From positions 372,001 to 436,000 of the forward strand of contig CAWCSA010000023.1 of NCBI GenBank assembly GCA_963798015.1: a DNA stretch of 64,000 bases, given 5' to 3'. The position numbers and the translations under genes were made by a program. The stretch comes from Roseiarcus sp963798015. GTDB taxonomy: Bacteria; Pseudomonadota; Alphaproteobacteria; Rhizobiales; Beijerinckiaceae. Below the pieces are notes generated by a model. The model had not been told where the DNA came from. It ran no database searches and saw nothing but the letters and a program-made list of their open reading frames with translations. Shown here piece after piece: positions 51,243-59,456 of this stretch (the first letter of the stretch is position 1; each line of letters opens with the position of its first letter).

Positions 51243-51959
51243 ATGAAAACCGCGGGGCGAAAATTCGAACTGACGGCGGACATCCTGCTCCGGGCCTATT
51301 CCATCGGCGTCTTTCCGATGGCCGAAAGTCGTGACGCGAAGGACTTGTTCTGGGTCGAGCCGCAGGAGCGGGGCGTCTTCCCGCTCGACGGGCTCATCGT
51401 CTCGCGCAGCCTCGCCAAGACGGTGCGGTCCGATCACTTCCGGGTGGTCGCCGACCGCGCGTTCGAAACAGTCGTGCGCGCTTGCGCCGAGCGTGAGAAG
51501 ACCTGGATCAACGACGAGATCGTGCGGCTGTATGGCGAATTGTTCGCCGCCGGCCATGCGCATTCCATCGAGGCCTACGAGGGCGACACCATGGTCGGCG
51601 GCCTTTATGGGGTGAGCCTGCGCGGCGCCTTCTTTGGCGAAAGCATGTTTCATCGCGTTCGCGACGCCTCGAAGGTCGCGCTCGTGCATCTGTTCGCACG
51701 CCTTCGGACCGGCGGCTTCCGATTGCTCGACGCGCAATTTTCGACCGAGCACCTGGCGAGCCTCGGCGTGGTGGAGATCCCGCGCGATACGTTCCGGTTC
51801 CGGCTCGCCGAAGCGCTCGACGTTGAGGCGGATTTTACGGCGTGGCCGACCGAGGTTCCGATGAGTGGCGCCGAGGCGCTTCAGCGCGCTTGCGGCACGG
51901 AAGTTGCGACGCTCGATCCACCGAGACCGAGCGTCGTTCAAGCCCGACGACGCGAGTAA
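51243..51959 (+). CDS. aat: Leucyl/phenylalanyl-tRNA-protein transferase
   Basis: A 238-residue member of the Aat family. ADILLRAYSIGVFPMAESRDA opens the fold, WVEPQERGVFPLDG follows, and SLRGAFFGESMFHRVRDASKVAL is the family signature near residues 122-146. Aat adds Leu or Phe from aminoacyl-tRNA to the N-terminus of proteins, marking them for ClpS/ClpAP. The ATG at 51243 is preferred; a TTG at 51207 is upstream. In many alphaproteobacteria aat sits near accBC; here it is followed 20 bp later by an ATP-grasp gene. Confidence 0.92.
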   Translation: MKTAGRKFELTADILLRAYSIGVFPMAESRDAKDLFWVEPQERGVFPLDGLIVSRSLAKTVRSDHFRVVADRAFETVVRACAEREKTWINDEIVRLYGELFAAGHAHSIEAYEGDTMVGGLYGVSLRGAFFGESMFHRVRDASKVALVHLFARLRTGGFRLLDAQFSTEHLASLGVVEIPRDTFRFRLAEALDVEADFTAWPTEVPMSGAEALQRACGTEVATLDPPRPSVVQARRRE

Positions 51960-51979
51960 ATGGGGTAAGGACAGGCGGT

Positions 51980-53410
51980 ATGACGGCGTTCGACGAGATG
52001 GGCATTGCGTCGGGCGAGACGAGGCCGCTCTATCGCCAAGTCGCTCGCTGGCTCGAAGAAACGCCGCCCGAACTGCTCGCCTCTCGCCGCGTCCAGGCGG
52101 AATATATGTTCCGCCGCATCGGCATTACCTTCGGCGTCTATGGGGACAAGGATGCCGCCGAGCGCCTGATCCCATTCGACATCGTTCCCCGTCTCATATC
52201 GCAGGCGGAGTGGCGCAAGCTTGAGGCTGGGCTCACCCAGCGTGTGCGGGCCCTCAACATGTTCCTCACGGATATCTACGGAAAGCGCGCCATTTTCAGG
52301 GAATTGATCATCCCGCCAGAACTGATTCTGTGCAATCCCTACTATCGACCGGAAATGATCGGCCAGCGTGCGCCCCACGACATCTGGGTGCACATTGCCG
52401 GCGTCGACATTGTGCGGGTCGACGCCGACGAATTTTACGTCCTCGAGGACAATGCGCGCACGCCGTCGGGTGTGTCGTACATGCTGGAAAATCGGGAAGT
52501 CACAATGCGGCTCCTGCCCGACCTGTTCGCCCGCCACAGCGTCGCTCCAGTGGACGATTATCCCGATCAGCTGCTCGCCTGCTTGCGCTCGGTCGCGCCG
52601 CGGCTCAATGGCGGCGAGGCGACGATCGTTATCCTGACGCCGGGCGCGTTCAATTCCGCCTATTACGAGCATTCGTTTCTCGCCGACAAGCTCGGGGTGG
52701 AACTGGTCGAGGGCCGCGACCTGTTCGTCGAGGATGATCAGGTTTTCATGCGCACCACGCTTGGGCCCCGCCGGGTCGATGTCATCTATCGGCGGGTCGA
52801 TGATGATTTTCTGGACCCTCTGGTCTTCAATCCGGCCTCTGTGCTGGGCGTGCCTGGACTGGTCGGCGCCTATTTGGCGGGCAATGTGACGATCGCCAAT
52901 GCAATCGGAACCGGAATCGCCGACGACAAGGCGATTTACTGTTATATGCCGGAGCTGATCCGTTTCTATCTTTCCGAGGAACCGCTGCTCAAGAACGTGC
53001 CGACGTACCGTTGCCGGGAGCCCACATCGCTCAAATATGTGATGGAGCGGCTCGATCAGCTGGTGGTCAAGGAAGTCAACGGTTCGGGCGGTTACGGCAT
53101 GCTGGTTGGCCCGCATTCGACCGCTGCGCAGCGCGAGCAATTCGGCGCCAAGATCATGGCCGATCCCAGCAACTACATCGCCCAACCGACGCTGGCTTTG
53201 TCCACCTGTCCGGCCTCGTTCGACGGCGGCGTGGCGGCTCGCCACGTGGACCTGCGGCCCTTCGTCCTCTCGGGAGCGGACGGCGTGCGCATTGTGCCTG
53301 GCGGCCTCACCCGCGTCGCGCTGAAGGAGGGATCACTGGTCGTCAACTCGAGCCAGGGCGGCGGCACCAAGGACACCTGGATCGTCGACGATCCGGAAGG
53401 CTCAGCTTGA
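51980..53410 (+). CDS. Circularly permuted ATP-grasp peptide ligase-like protein
   Basis: A 476-residue protein of the circularly permuted type 2 ATP-grasp family (COG2308-like, DUF404/DUF407). Visible marks are EYMFRRIGITFGVYGD, ALNMFLTDIYG, LEDNARTPSGVSYMLENR, the ATP-binding VVKEVNGSGGYGMLVGPH and LSTCPASFDGGVAARHVDLRPFVL. The ATG at 51980 has AAGGACAGGCGG upstream. The family is predicted to form peptide or amide bonds, often beside Alpha-E and transglutaminase genes, as here. The substrate is unknown. The stop overlaps a TTG start option for the next gene. Confidence 0.9.
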   Translation: MTAFDEMGIASGETRPLYRQVARWLEETPPELLASRRVQAEYMFRRIGITFGVYGDKDAAERLIPFDIVPRLISQAEWRKLEAGLTQRVRALNMFLTDIYGKRAIFRELIIPPELILCNPYYRPEMIGQRAPHDIWVHIAGVDIVRVDADEFYVLEDNARTPSGVSYMLENREVTMRLLPDLFARHSVAPVDDYPDQLLACLRSVAPRLNGGEATIVILTPGAFNSAYYEHSFLADKLGVELVEGRDLFVEDDQVFMRTTLGPRRVDVIYRRVDDDFLDPLVFNPASVLGVPGLVGAYLAGNVTIANAIGTGIADDKAIYCYMPELIRFYLSEEPLLKNVPTYRCREPTSLKYVMERLDQLVVKEVNGSGGYGMLVGPHSTAAQREQFGAKIMADPSNYIAQPTLALSTCPASFDGGVAARHVDLRPFVLSGADGVRIVPGGLTRVALKEGSLVVNSSQGGGTKDTWIVDDPEGSA

Positions 53411-53415
53411 CGTCC

Positions 53416-54375
53416 ATGCTCGCCCGGACGGCCGACAACCTATTCTGGCTCGCCCGCTCGATGGAGCGGGCTGACTACATCGCCCGCACCATCGAGGCGA
53501 CACTCCGGCTCGAATATCTGCCGAAGACTGACAGCGAGCAGGTCGGCGAGTGGGAAGGCGCGCTCAATGCCGCCGGCGCCCATGAAAGCTTCGTGGAAAA
53601 GCATGGCGTGCTGAGCGAAGAGGCCGCCATTGAATATTTGACCTTCGACCTCACGAATTCTTCCTCGATCCGCAATTGCCTGGAAAACGCGCGCGCCGCC
53701 GGACGCGCGGTGCGCACCGCGCTGACCGCAGAAACCTGGACGGCTATTAATGATGCTTGGCTCGAACTCAAGCGGTTCGAGACCAGCCGTCGCGTCAACC
53801 GCGCGCTTGGCCGCGAGGAGCTGATGCGCTTTCTCGACTATGTGAAGAAAGCTTCTCTCGATTTCGACGGCGCGTGCTACCGCACCATGCTGCGCAACGA
53901 AGCCTATTGGTTCAATCGCCTCGGCGTCTTCGTCGAGCGGGCGGACAACACGGCGCGCCTGCTCGACGTCAAATATCATCTGCTCCTGCCCTCGACGGAA
54001 ACCGTTGGCGGCCCGCTCGACTACTTCCAGTGGGTGGCGATCCTGCGCGCGGTTTCGGCGGCTACCGCCTACCACTGGGTCTATCGCGATCGGGTGAAGC
54101 CGTGGCTGATTGCCGACCTCCTGATCCTGAAGTCCGCGATGCCGCGCTCACTGATCTCCTGCTACGAGAGCATTGACCGCGCGCTCGACGCGCTCGCCCG
54201 CGACGACGGGCGCAGTGGTCTCGCTCAGCGCCAGGCGCGGGCGATGTACGCCAAGCTCGAGCGGTCGAGCATGACCGAGATCTTCCAGGGCGGATTGCAC
54301 GAGTTCATCACTGGATTCATCGAGGACAACGCGCGCCTCTCGGCCACGATCTCGGATCAATATCTCTTCAACTGA
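53416..54375 (+). CDS. Alpha-E domain protein
   Basis: A 319-residue all-helical Alpha-E domain protein. MLARTADNLFWLARSMERADYIAR is the family N-terminus, and YWFNRLGVFVERADNTARLLDVKYHLLLP and FQWVAILRAVSAATAYHW follow in the middle (shown in part). Its biochemical role is unknown; it always pairs with a circularly permuted ATP-grasp protein. The ATG 53416 is 5 bp after the ATP-grasp stop; a TTG at 53407 would overlap that stop. Confidence 0.9.
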   Translation: MLARTADNLFWLARSMERADYIARTIEATLRLEYLPKTDSEQVGEWEGALNAAGAHESFVEKHGVLSEEAAIEYLTFDLTNSSSIRNCLENARAAGRAVRTALTAETWTAINDAWLELKRFETSRRVNRALGREELMRFLDYVKKASLDFDGACYRTMLRNEAYWFNRLGVFVERADNTARLLDVKYHLLLPSTETVGGPLDYFQWVAILRAVSAATAYHWVYRDRVKPWLIADLLILKSAMPRSLISCYESIDRALDALARDDGRSGLAQRQARAMYAKLERSSMTEIFQGGLHEFITGFIEDNARLSATISDQYLFN

Positions 54376-54394
54376 AGGCGGCGCGACTTCCAAC

Positions 54395-55210
54395 ATGCGG
54401 ATCAGGGTTTCGCACCAGATTGTCCATCGCTTCGATCCGTCGGCCCGAACGGTCAACCAGATCCTGAGGCTGACGCCGCTGTCCTTCGACAGCCAGTACG
54501 TGCTCCGCTGGCGGGTCGACATCGATGCCGACGGGGCGCGGCGCGAGACCGAGGATGCGCATGGCAACGCGGTCACCTCCTACTCCCATTACGGACCGAT
54601 CGAGCGGGTGACGATATCGGCGGTGGGTGAAGTCGAGACGAGCGACGCGGCCGGCGTCGTCCGGGGCGCTGCGGAAAGACTGCCGCCCGAGATGTACCTG
54701 CGCGACAGCCCGCTTGCCCAACTCAACGGGACGCTGCGCGCCTTCGCCGCCGAGGCGACAAGCGGCGGCGCCAGCCCGCTCGATACGATGCATCGGTTGA
54801 TGGCCGCCCTGCATGAGGGCTTGCCCCACCACCCGGACGAGAAGGACGCCGCCGGTTCCGCCATCGAAGCTTTCGCGCTGAGGCGCGCGCGAGCCCGCGA
54901 CTTCGCCCACATCTTCATCGCTTGCGCGCGCTGGCGCGGAATTCCCGCCCGCTTCGTCGCGGGCTATCGCCTCGCCGACGGCTCCGCCGAGGCGGGCGCG
55001 CATGAATGGGCCGAGGCCCATATTTCGGAACTGGGTTGGGTCGCCTTCGATGCGACCGTCCCAATCTGTCCGGACGAGCGCTATGTCCGCGTCGCCATCG
55101 GCTTCGACGGCCAGGACGGCGCGATGACCCGCTCAGCCCATAGCGGCGGCGCGGAGAAGGTCGAAGCCGCTATCCGCGTCGAGCAGGCGGGCGTACAGAG
55201 CCAAGCCTGA
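54395..55210 (+). CDS. Transglutaminase-like protein with catalytic Cys replaced by Ala
   Basis: A 271-residue protein of the bacterial transglutaminase-like group. The N-terminal beta domain (MRIRVSHQIVHRFDPSARTV, GEVETSDAAGVVRG) is typical. In family members the active-site motif is G-x-C-Q/R-D-x-x-H; here it reads RARARDFAHIFIACARWRG, with Ala167 (codon 54893-54895) where Cys is expected. His203 and Asp219 remain (AHEWAEAH, VAFDAT). A nearby Cys177 is not in the catalytic position. So it is probably not a standard protease or amidase; it may be a binding subunit. It is 19 bp after the Alpha-E gene. Confidence 0.85.
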   Translation: MRIRVSHQIVHRFDPSARTVNQILRLTPLSFDSQYVLRWRVDIDADGARRETEDAHGNAVTSYSHYGPIERVTISAVGEVETSDAAGVVRGAAERLPPEMYLRDSPLAQLNGTLRAFAAEATSGGASPLDTMHRLMAALHEGLPHHPDEKDAAGSAIEAFALRRARARDFAHIFIACARWRGIPARFVAGYRLADGSAEAGAHEWAEAHISELGWVAFDATVPICPDERYVRVAIGFDGQDGAMTRSAHSGGAEKVEAAIRVEQAGVQSQA

Positions 55211-55310
55211 CCGGGGATCCGCTTCCGATCGGCCCCCGCCGCGACAGCGCGGGGCGTGCAGCCGAGACCGCCTGACGCGTCGCCAGACGTCTCGTTAAGA
55301 CGACCCTCGT

Positions 55311-55350
55311 TTGATTTATCAATTCCGGAATGGTATTAAAATACAATACC
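55311..55350 (+). promoter_or_regulatory. Putative promoter with overlapping inverted repeat before DUF4239 gene
   Basis: TTGATT (55311-55316), a 17-base spacer and TATTAA (55334-55339) form a good sigma-70-like promoter in the 228 bp gap. GGTATT (55332-55337) and AATACC (55345-55350) form an inverted repeat overlapping the -10 region, a possible operator. The AT-rich stretch stands out against its GC-rich surroundings. Confidence 0.4.
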
Positions 55351-55438
55351 GATGATCGGCAACCCGGATGGCGGTAGGGAGGTTCAAGGCGTTGGAGCGT
55401 GGCGATAGTACTTCGGTCTTCGCTGCCGGAGGCGACGC

Positions 55439-56191
55439 GTGACTCCTTTGGCCAGAACCCTGATCGTGGCGCTGCTGACCTTCGTGAGCGGACTGTTCGG
55501 CTTCTTCCTTCAATGGCTGCTGCCGGTCCAGGATGTCGCTGGCGCGAAGGATATGATCGGCTCGATCATCGGTTTCGTGACCTTGCTGCTGGCTCTGGTG
55601 CTCGGCCTGCTGATATGGACGACCTACCGCCTCTACACCAACCAGAACACGGAATCGCAGTCGCTGGGGCCGCTGATCCTGAAGCTGGACTTTTCCCTTG
55701 AGCAATACGGGCCGGAAGCGGATCGGGGACGCGATTTGCTGCGAGCGGCGGTCGTGCGCGCGCGCGATCGTTTTTGGGGCGGTCAGGCGATCGGCGTGAC
55801 ACCTCATGCGCAGCTGCGCGCGGATCTGCATGACATCATAAGTTTTTTCGCCACCCTCGAACCCACCACAGATCAACAGAAGCAGCTTATCACGACGGCC
55901 ATGCCCAATTTCATGCAGGTGGTGGAAACGACCTTGCTGATGACCCGTCAATTGGCCAATCCAGTGCCAAAGCTTCTCCTTTTTGTGGTCATCGGATGGG
56001 CGGCGCTGCTGTTCATGAGCTTCGGATTGCTGGGAGCGTTCAACGGGCTCAGCGTCGCCGTCGAGGCGCTTGGCGCGATCACGGTCGCCAGCGCGATCTA
56101 CCTCATTCTCGAGTTCAGTCAGCCCTATTCGGGGATGTTCCGGATTTCGCCGGTCGGCGTCGACAATTTGATCGCCGTGCTCGGCCGGTGA
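55439..56191 (+). CDS. DUF4239-like membrane protein
   Basis: A 250-residue protein with about four membrane helices: LIVALLTFVSGLFGFFLQWLL and IGSIIGFVTLLLALVLGLLIW near the N-terminus, and LLFVVIGWAALLFMSFGLLG and AITVASAIYLILEFSQPYSG near the C-terminus. This arrangement and the LEFSQPYSGMFRIS ending fit DUF4239-type bacterial proteins (bestrophin-like in shape), function unknown. Starts at GTG, with GGAGG nearby. A probable promoter lies at 55311-55339. Confidence 0.7.
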   Translation: MTPLARTLIVALLTFVSGLFGFFLQWLLPVQDVAGAKDMIGSIIGFVTLLLALVLGLLIWTTYRLYTNQNTESQSLGPLILKLDFSLEQYGPEADRGRDLLRAAVVRARDRFWGGQAIGVTPHAQLRADLHDIISFFATLEPTTDQQKQLITTAMPNFMQVVETTLLMTRQLANPVPKLLLFVVIGWAALLFMSFGLLGAFNGLSVAVEALGAITVASAIYLILEFSQPYSGMFRISPVGVDNLIAVLGR

Positions 56192-56334
56192 AGGCGCGGC
56201 GCTCTCGCCTCGACAAGCCCCAAGTCCTGAGGCAACATGGAGTTTCCCGCCCGGCTCGGCCGCTAAGCGGCGAGGACGATTTTGGGGGGGAGCGTATGTA
56301 TCCAGCGCTGCGCGCCGCGCGCCAGCTCAGACGG

Positions 56335-57369
56335 TCAGCCGGCGCTTGAGGTTTGCGCCATTCGAGTGCGGCGAGCTCGCCAGCCGGCGAGGCCCAGTCC
56401 AGTGAAGCCGGTCAGCATCATCGCCCAGGTAGATGGCTCCGGCACGAGCGCCGGATCAGTCGTCCCGGTCAGCACGTCGAAGGCGAGGTCGGCGGTCAGC
56501 GCCTGGCCGACCTTGGTCGGATGCTCTCCGTCCCAGAACAGGGATTGGTCCGGATCCGCGCATACGCTTCCAGGCGTCTCGAAGTCCCCCGAAAAGCAAG
56601 GCGTCGTCACATTGGTGAGGCCGAACGCGCTTGGGTCGGCCACGATCTTGTCAATCGCGGAGAAAATGGGGATGTCGAAAACATTGAGGCCCGACAAATC
56701 CTTAACGGCGTTGAGCACGTCGGTGTTGAAGTCGGTGGCGAGCGTGCCCGCGTCGGCGGCGAACTGGGATCCGAGATCCCTGTAGTCAGGAACCACCGAG
56801 AGGTCTGGCACTTCGTAGTAGAGCAAGGACCGCATTCCGTCGGCATACAAATCGCTGATCGCGCCAACCGTGTTAGCGACCGCCTCGTTGAGGAAGGTCG
56901 TCGTCATGTCGCTGAAGCTGATTTGGCCATTTTTCAACGCGGTGACAGCCATGAGAATATCGTTCGCGCCGATATCAAGGGTGTAGAGCGCGCCTGGCGT
57001 CGGCGACGGATCGACGATTTGGAAGGACTTGACCTGGTCAGTAAGGCCGATAACCGGAACCGGCGGATCGTTGACAATCGTCTCGCCGGTTTGCGCTCCG
57101 CCGACGGCGAAGTCGTTGCCCCCCAGGAGCGCCGGGCTCATGCTGAGCCCAAGCTTGGCCGAGAGATCGTCCAGCCAGTTCGGTCCGTTGCTGAAGCGCC
57201 CGTTGAAGTAAAAGCCGGGGAGAGGGAGGGTGTCCGCCGTGCCGGCAAAGACGTTTCCGACGTCCGAGAGGCTATCCCCAAATGAGTAGACAGCCGGATA
57301 TGTCGCTGCTTGCGCGCCGCCACACGCGACAAGACCGGCCAGAAGAGCCACGCCCAGACGCTTCCCCAT
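56335..57369 (-). CDS. GDSL-type esterase with PEP-CTERM sorting signal
   Basis: A 344-residue secreted SGNH hydrolase. The signal peptide ends near QAA (residue 22). Block I is VYSFGDSLSDVGN (Ser near 33), block III is DIGANDILMA and block V is FWDGEHPTKVG with the catalytic Asp and His. At the C-terminus VPEPSTWAMM, a hydrophobic stretch and RARRTR form a PEP-CTERM signal, expected to be cleaved by an exosortase in export to the cell surface or extracellular matrix. No exosortase gene is in the window. Likely an esterase or lipase; the substrate is unknown. Confidence 0.88.
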   Translation of the reverse strand: MGKRLGVALLAGLVACGGAQAATYPAVYSFGDSLSDVGNVFAGTADTLPLPGFYFNGRFSNGPNWLDDLSAKLGLSMSPALLGGNDFAVGGAQTGETIVNDPPVPVIGLTDQVKSFQIVDPSPTPGALYTLDIGANDILMAVTALKNGQISFSDMTTTFLNEAVANTVGAISDLYADGMRSLLYYEVPDLSVVPDYRDLGSQFAADAGTLATDFNTDVLNAVKDLSGLNVFDIPIFSAIDKIVADPSAFGLTNVTTPCFSGDFETPGSVCADPDQSLFWDGEHPTKVGQALTADLAFDVLTGTTDPALVPEPSTWAMMLTGFTGLGLAGWRARRTRMAQTSSAG

Positions 57370-57459
57370 GAACGACCCTCCTTGCTATATTTCCCGCGCA
57401 AACGCGGCGCCGGCTAAAAAGTTCCAACCTCGCTTGCCGGAAGCGACCGACCCAAACGA

Positions 57460-59250
57460 TCAGGCGGCGTCGCGGGGAAACTGTGTCTGCGCGATGTGCG
57501 TATATGTGCGCCCCTGCGCCAGGAGCTCGCCATGCCGCCCGCGCTCGACAATGCGGCCACGGTCGATGACGCAGATTTCGTCGGCTTGCGCCACGGTCGA
57601 CAGCCGGTGAGCGATGACGATCGTCGTGCGTCCTTCGCACAAAGTGCGGAGCGCTTTCTGAATCGCCTGCTCGGATTCGGAATCGAGCGCTGAAGTCGCT
57701 TCGTCCAGAAGGATGATCGGCGCGTCCTTGAGAAAGGCGCGGGCGATAGCGATGCGCTGACGTTGTCCGCCGGACAGCTGCATGCCGTGTTCGCCGCATG
57801 GCGAGTCATAGCCGCGCTCGAAGCCCAAGATGAAATCGTGCGCATAGGCCGCTTTGGCGGCGGCGACGATCTGGTCCTCGCTGGCGCCCGGTCGGCCCAT
57901 CGCGATGTTGTCGCGCACCGAACCTTTGAACAAGAAATTCTCCTGCGCGACATAGCCGATCTGCTGGCGCAGCGACGCTAGGCTTACGGTCGCGATGTCC
58001 TGGCCGTCGCACAGGATCTGCCCTGATCCCGCCTCGTAAAGGCGAAGGATGAGGCTCATCACCGTCGACTTCCCCCCGCCTGAGCGGCCGACCAGCGCCA
58101 TCGTCTTGCCGGCCTCGGCGACGAAGTTGACGCCGTGCAACACCGTCTCCCCGCGCCGGTAACCGAACATCACGTCACAAAATTCGATCCTGCCGTTCGT
58201 GACCTTAAGCTCGGGCGCTCCAGGCGCGTCCTCCTCGTAGTCGCGCTCGTCGAGGAAGCTGTAGAGCATGTTGACGCCGAACAGAGCTGACGACAGGTCG
58301 ACATGCATCCGCGCCACCCGCTTCAACGGCTCATAGAGCATGATGACCGAGGTGATGAACGAGAACAGGCTCCCAGGCGGGTTGCCGCGGACGATCACCG
58401 AGTATCCCGAATAGAGGACGACAGCGGCGATGGCGAATCCGCCCAGGCTCTCCATGATCGGGCTGGTGCGAGAACTCACGCGCGCGAGCTTGTTGGCCGC
58501 CAATCGGAAACCTTCGATCGCGGCCGCTTGGCGGTCGCGCATGAAATTCTCGAGGGTGAAGGCCTTGACGATGCGGATGCCCTGCGAGGTCTCCTGCATC
58601 GATTCCATCATCTGCGCGGCGCCGTGAAACTCGCTCGCCATGATCGTGCGCACCCGGACACCGATCTTGCGCACGCCGAACACGGCGAGCGGAACCAGCA
58701 TCAACGCCAGGAGCGAAAGCAGGGGATCCTGCGAGACCATGACGATGACGAGCCCGACGATCGTCAGGGCGTCGCGAGAGAATGTCGTGATCAGGAGGTT
58801 GAGCACGCTGCTCGCCGATTGGGCGATAAAAGCCTGACGGGCGATGAAAATCGACGAATGCGACTCGAGATAGTAGCTCACCTTCATCCGCAGCATCTGG
58901 TCGAACATGCGCTTCTGGACGTCGGCGACAATGCTGTTGCCGACCCGCGAAAGGGCGACTTGCTGCCCGTAGGTGGCGAGGCCCTTGACCGTGTAAATGA
59001 CCACGATCGCGGCTGTAATCTCCCACACCGCCATGAGGCTGCGCCCGACAAACACCTCGTTGATGATCTTGCCGATGATCCAGGCCGACAGCGACGTGGT
59101 GAGGGCAATCAGCCCCATCATCGCGAAGCCGACAAGATAACCCTTCCAGTGCCTGGCGCCCTCGTCGATGAGGAGCCGGCGCAAGGTCATATTCGAGGGC
59201 GCGTTGAGGAAAGAGAGCACGCGCTCTCGGGCTTTCCGCCAAACGAACAA
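57460..59250 (-). CDS. MsbA-like ABC exporter (fused membrane and ATPase domains)
   Basis: A 596-residue half-transporter. Six membrane helices (about residues 35-320) precede the ATPase with Walker A GRSGGGKST, signature LSGGQRQRIAIARA, Walker B IILLDEATSALD and H-loop AHRLSTVAQ. It is close to MsbA-type lipid A or lipid exporters; toxin-like and multidrug relatives are possible. No accessory membrane-fusion protein is near. It follows the GDSL hydrolase gene on the same strand by 90 bp in genomic order, and is transcribed toward it. Confidence 0.9.
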   Translation of the reverse strand: MFVWRKARERVLSFLNAPSNMTLRRLLIDEGARHWKGYLVGFAMMGLIALTTSLSAWIIGKIINEVFVGRSLMAVWEITAAIVVIYTVKGLATYGQQVALSRVGNSIVADVQKRMFDQMLRMKVSYYLESHSSIFIARQAFIAQSASSVLNLLITTFSRDALTIVGLVIVMVSQDPLLSLLALMLVPLAVFGVRKIGVRVRTIMASEFHGAAQMMESMQETSQGIRIVKAFTLENFMRDRQAAAIEGFRLAANKLARVSSRTSPIMESLGGFAIAAVVLYSGYSVIVRGNPPGSLFSFITSVIMLYEPLKRVARMHVDLSSALFGVNMLYSFLDERDYEEDAPGAPELKVTNGRIEFCDVMFGYRRGETVLHGVNFVAEAGKTMALVGRSGGGKSTVMSLILRLYEAGSGQILCDGQDIATVSLASLRQQIGYVAQENFLFKGSVRDNIAMGRPGASEDQIVAAAKAAYAHDFILGFERGYDSPCGEHGMQLSGGQRQRIAIARAFLKDAPIILLDEATSALDSESEQAIQKALRTLCEGRTTIVIAHRLSTVAQADEICVIDRGRIVERGRHGELLAQGRTYTHIAQTQFPRDAA

Positions 59251-59456
59251 TTGCTTCAGTCCCTTGCCCCGGCCGGCGGCCGACCCGCATTCCTAACCGC
59301 TTCGGACGGGTCCCGCTCGAGCGCCGACTCCATATCATCCGTGGCGAAATTATGGAAATCACCAGATGCGTATGGTCACGACCCAGTTAAGATTTGTAAA
59401 TTTCGACCGGTCGGATGACGTGGCCGCAAAGCCCTGGTGGGCGCGGCATCGCGTGC

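Noticed and set aside
56283..56290. Run of G bases upstream of the GDSL gene end
   Set aside because: Noncoding homopolymer with no nearby frame to switch; no function supported.
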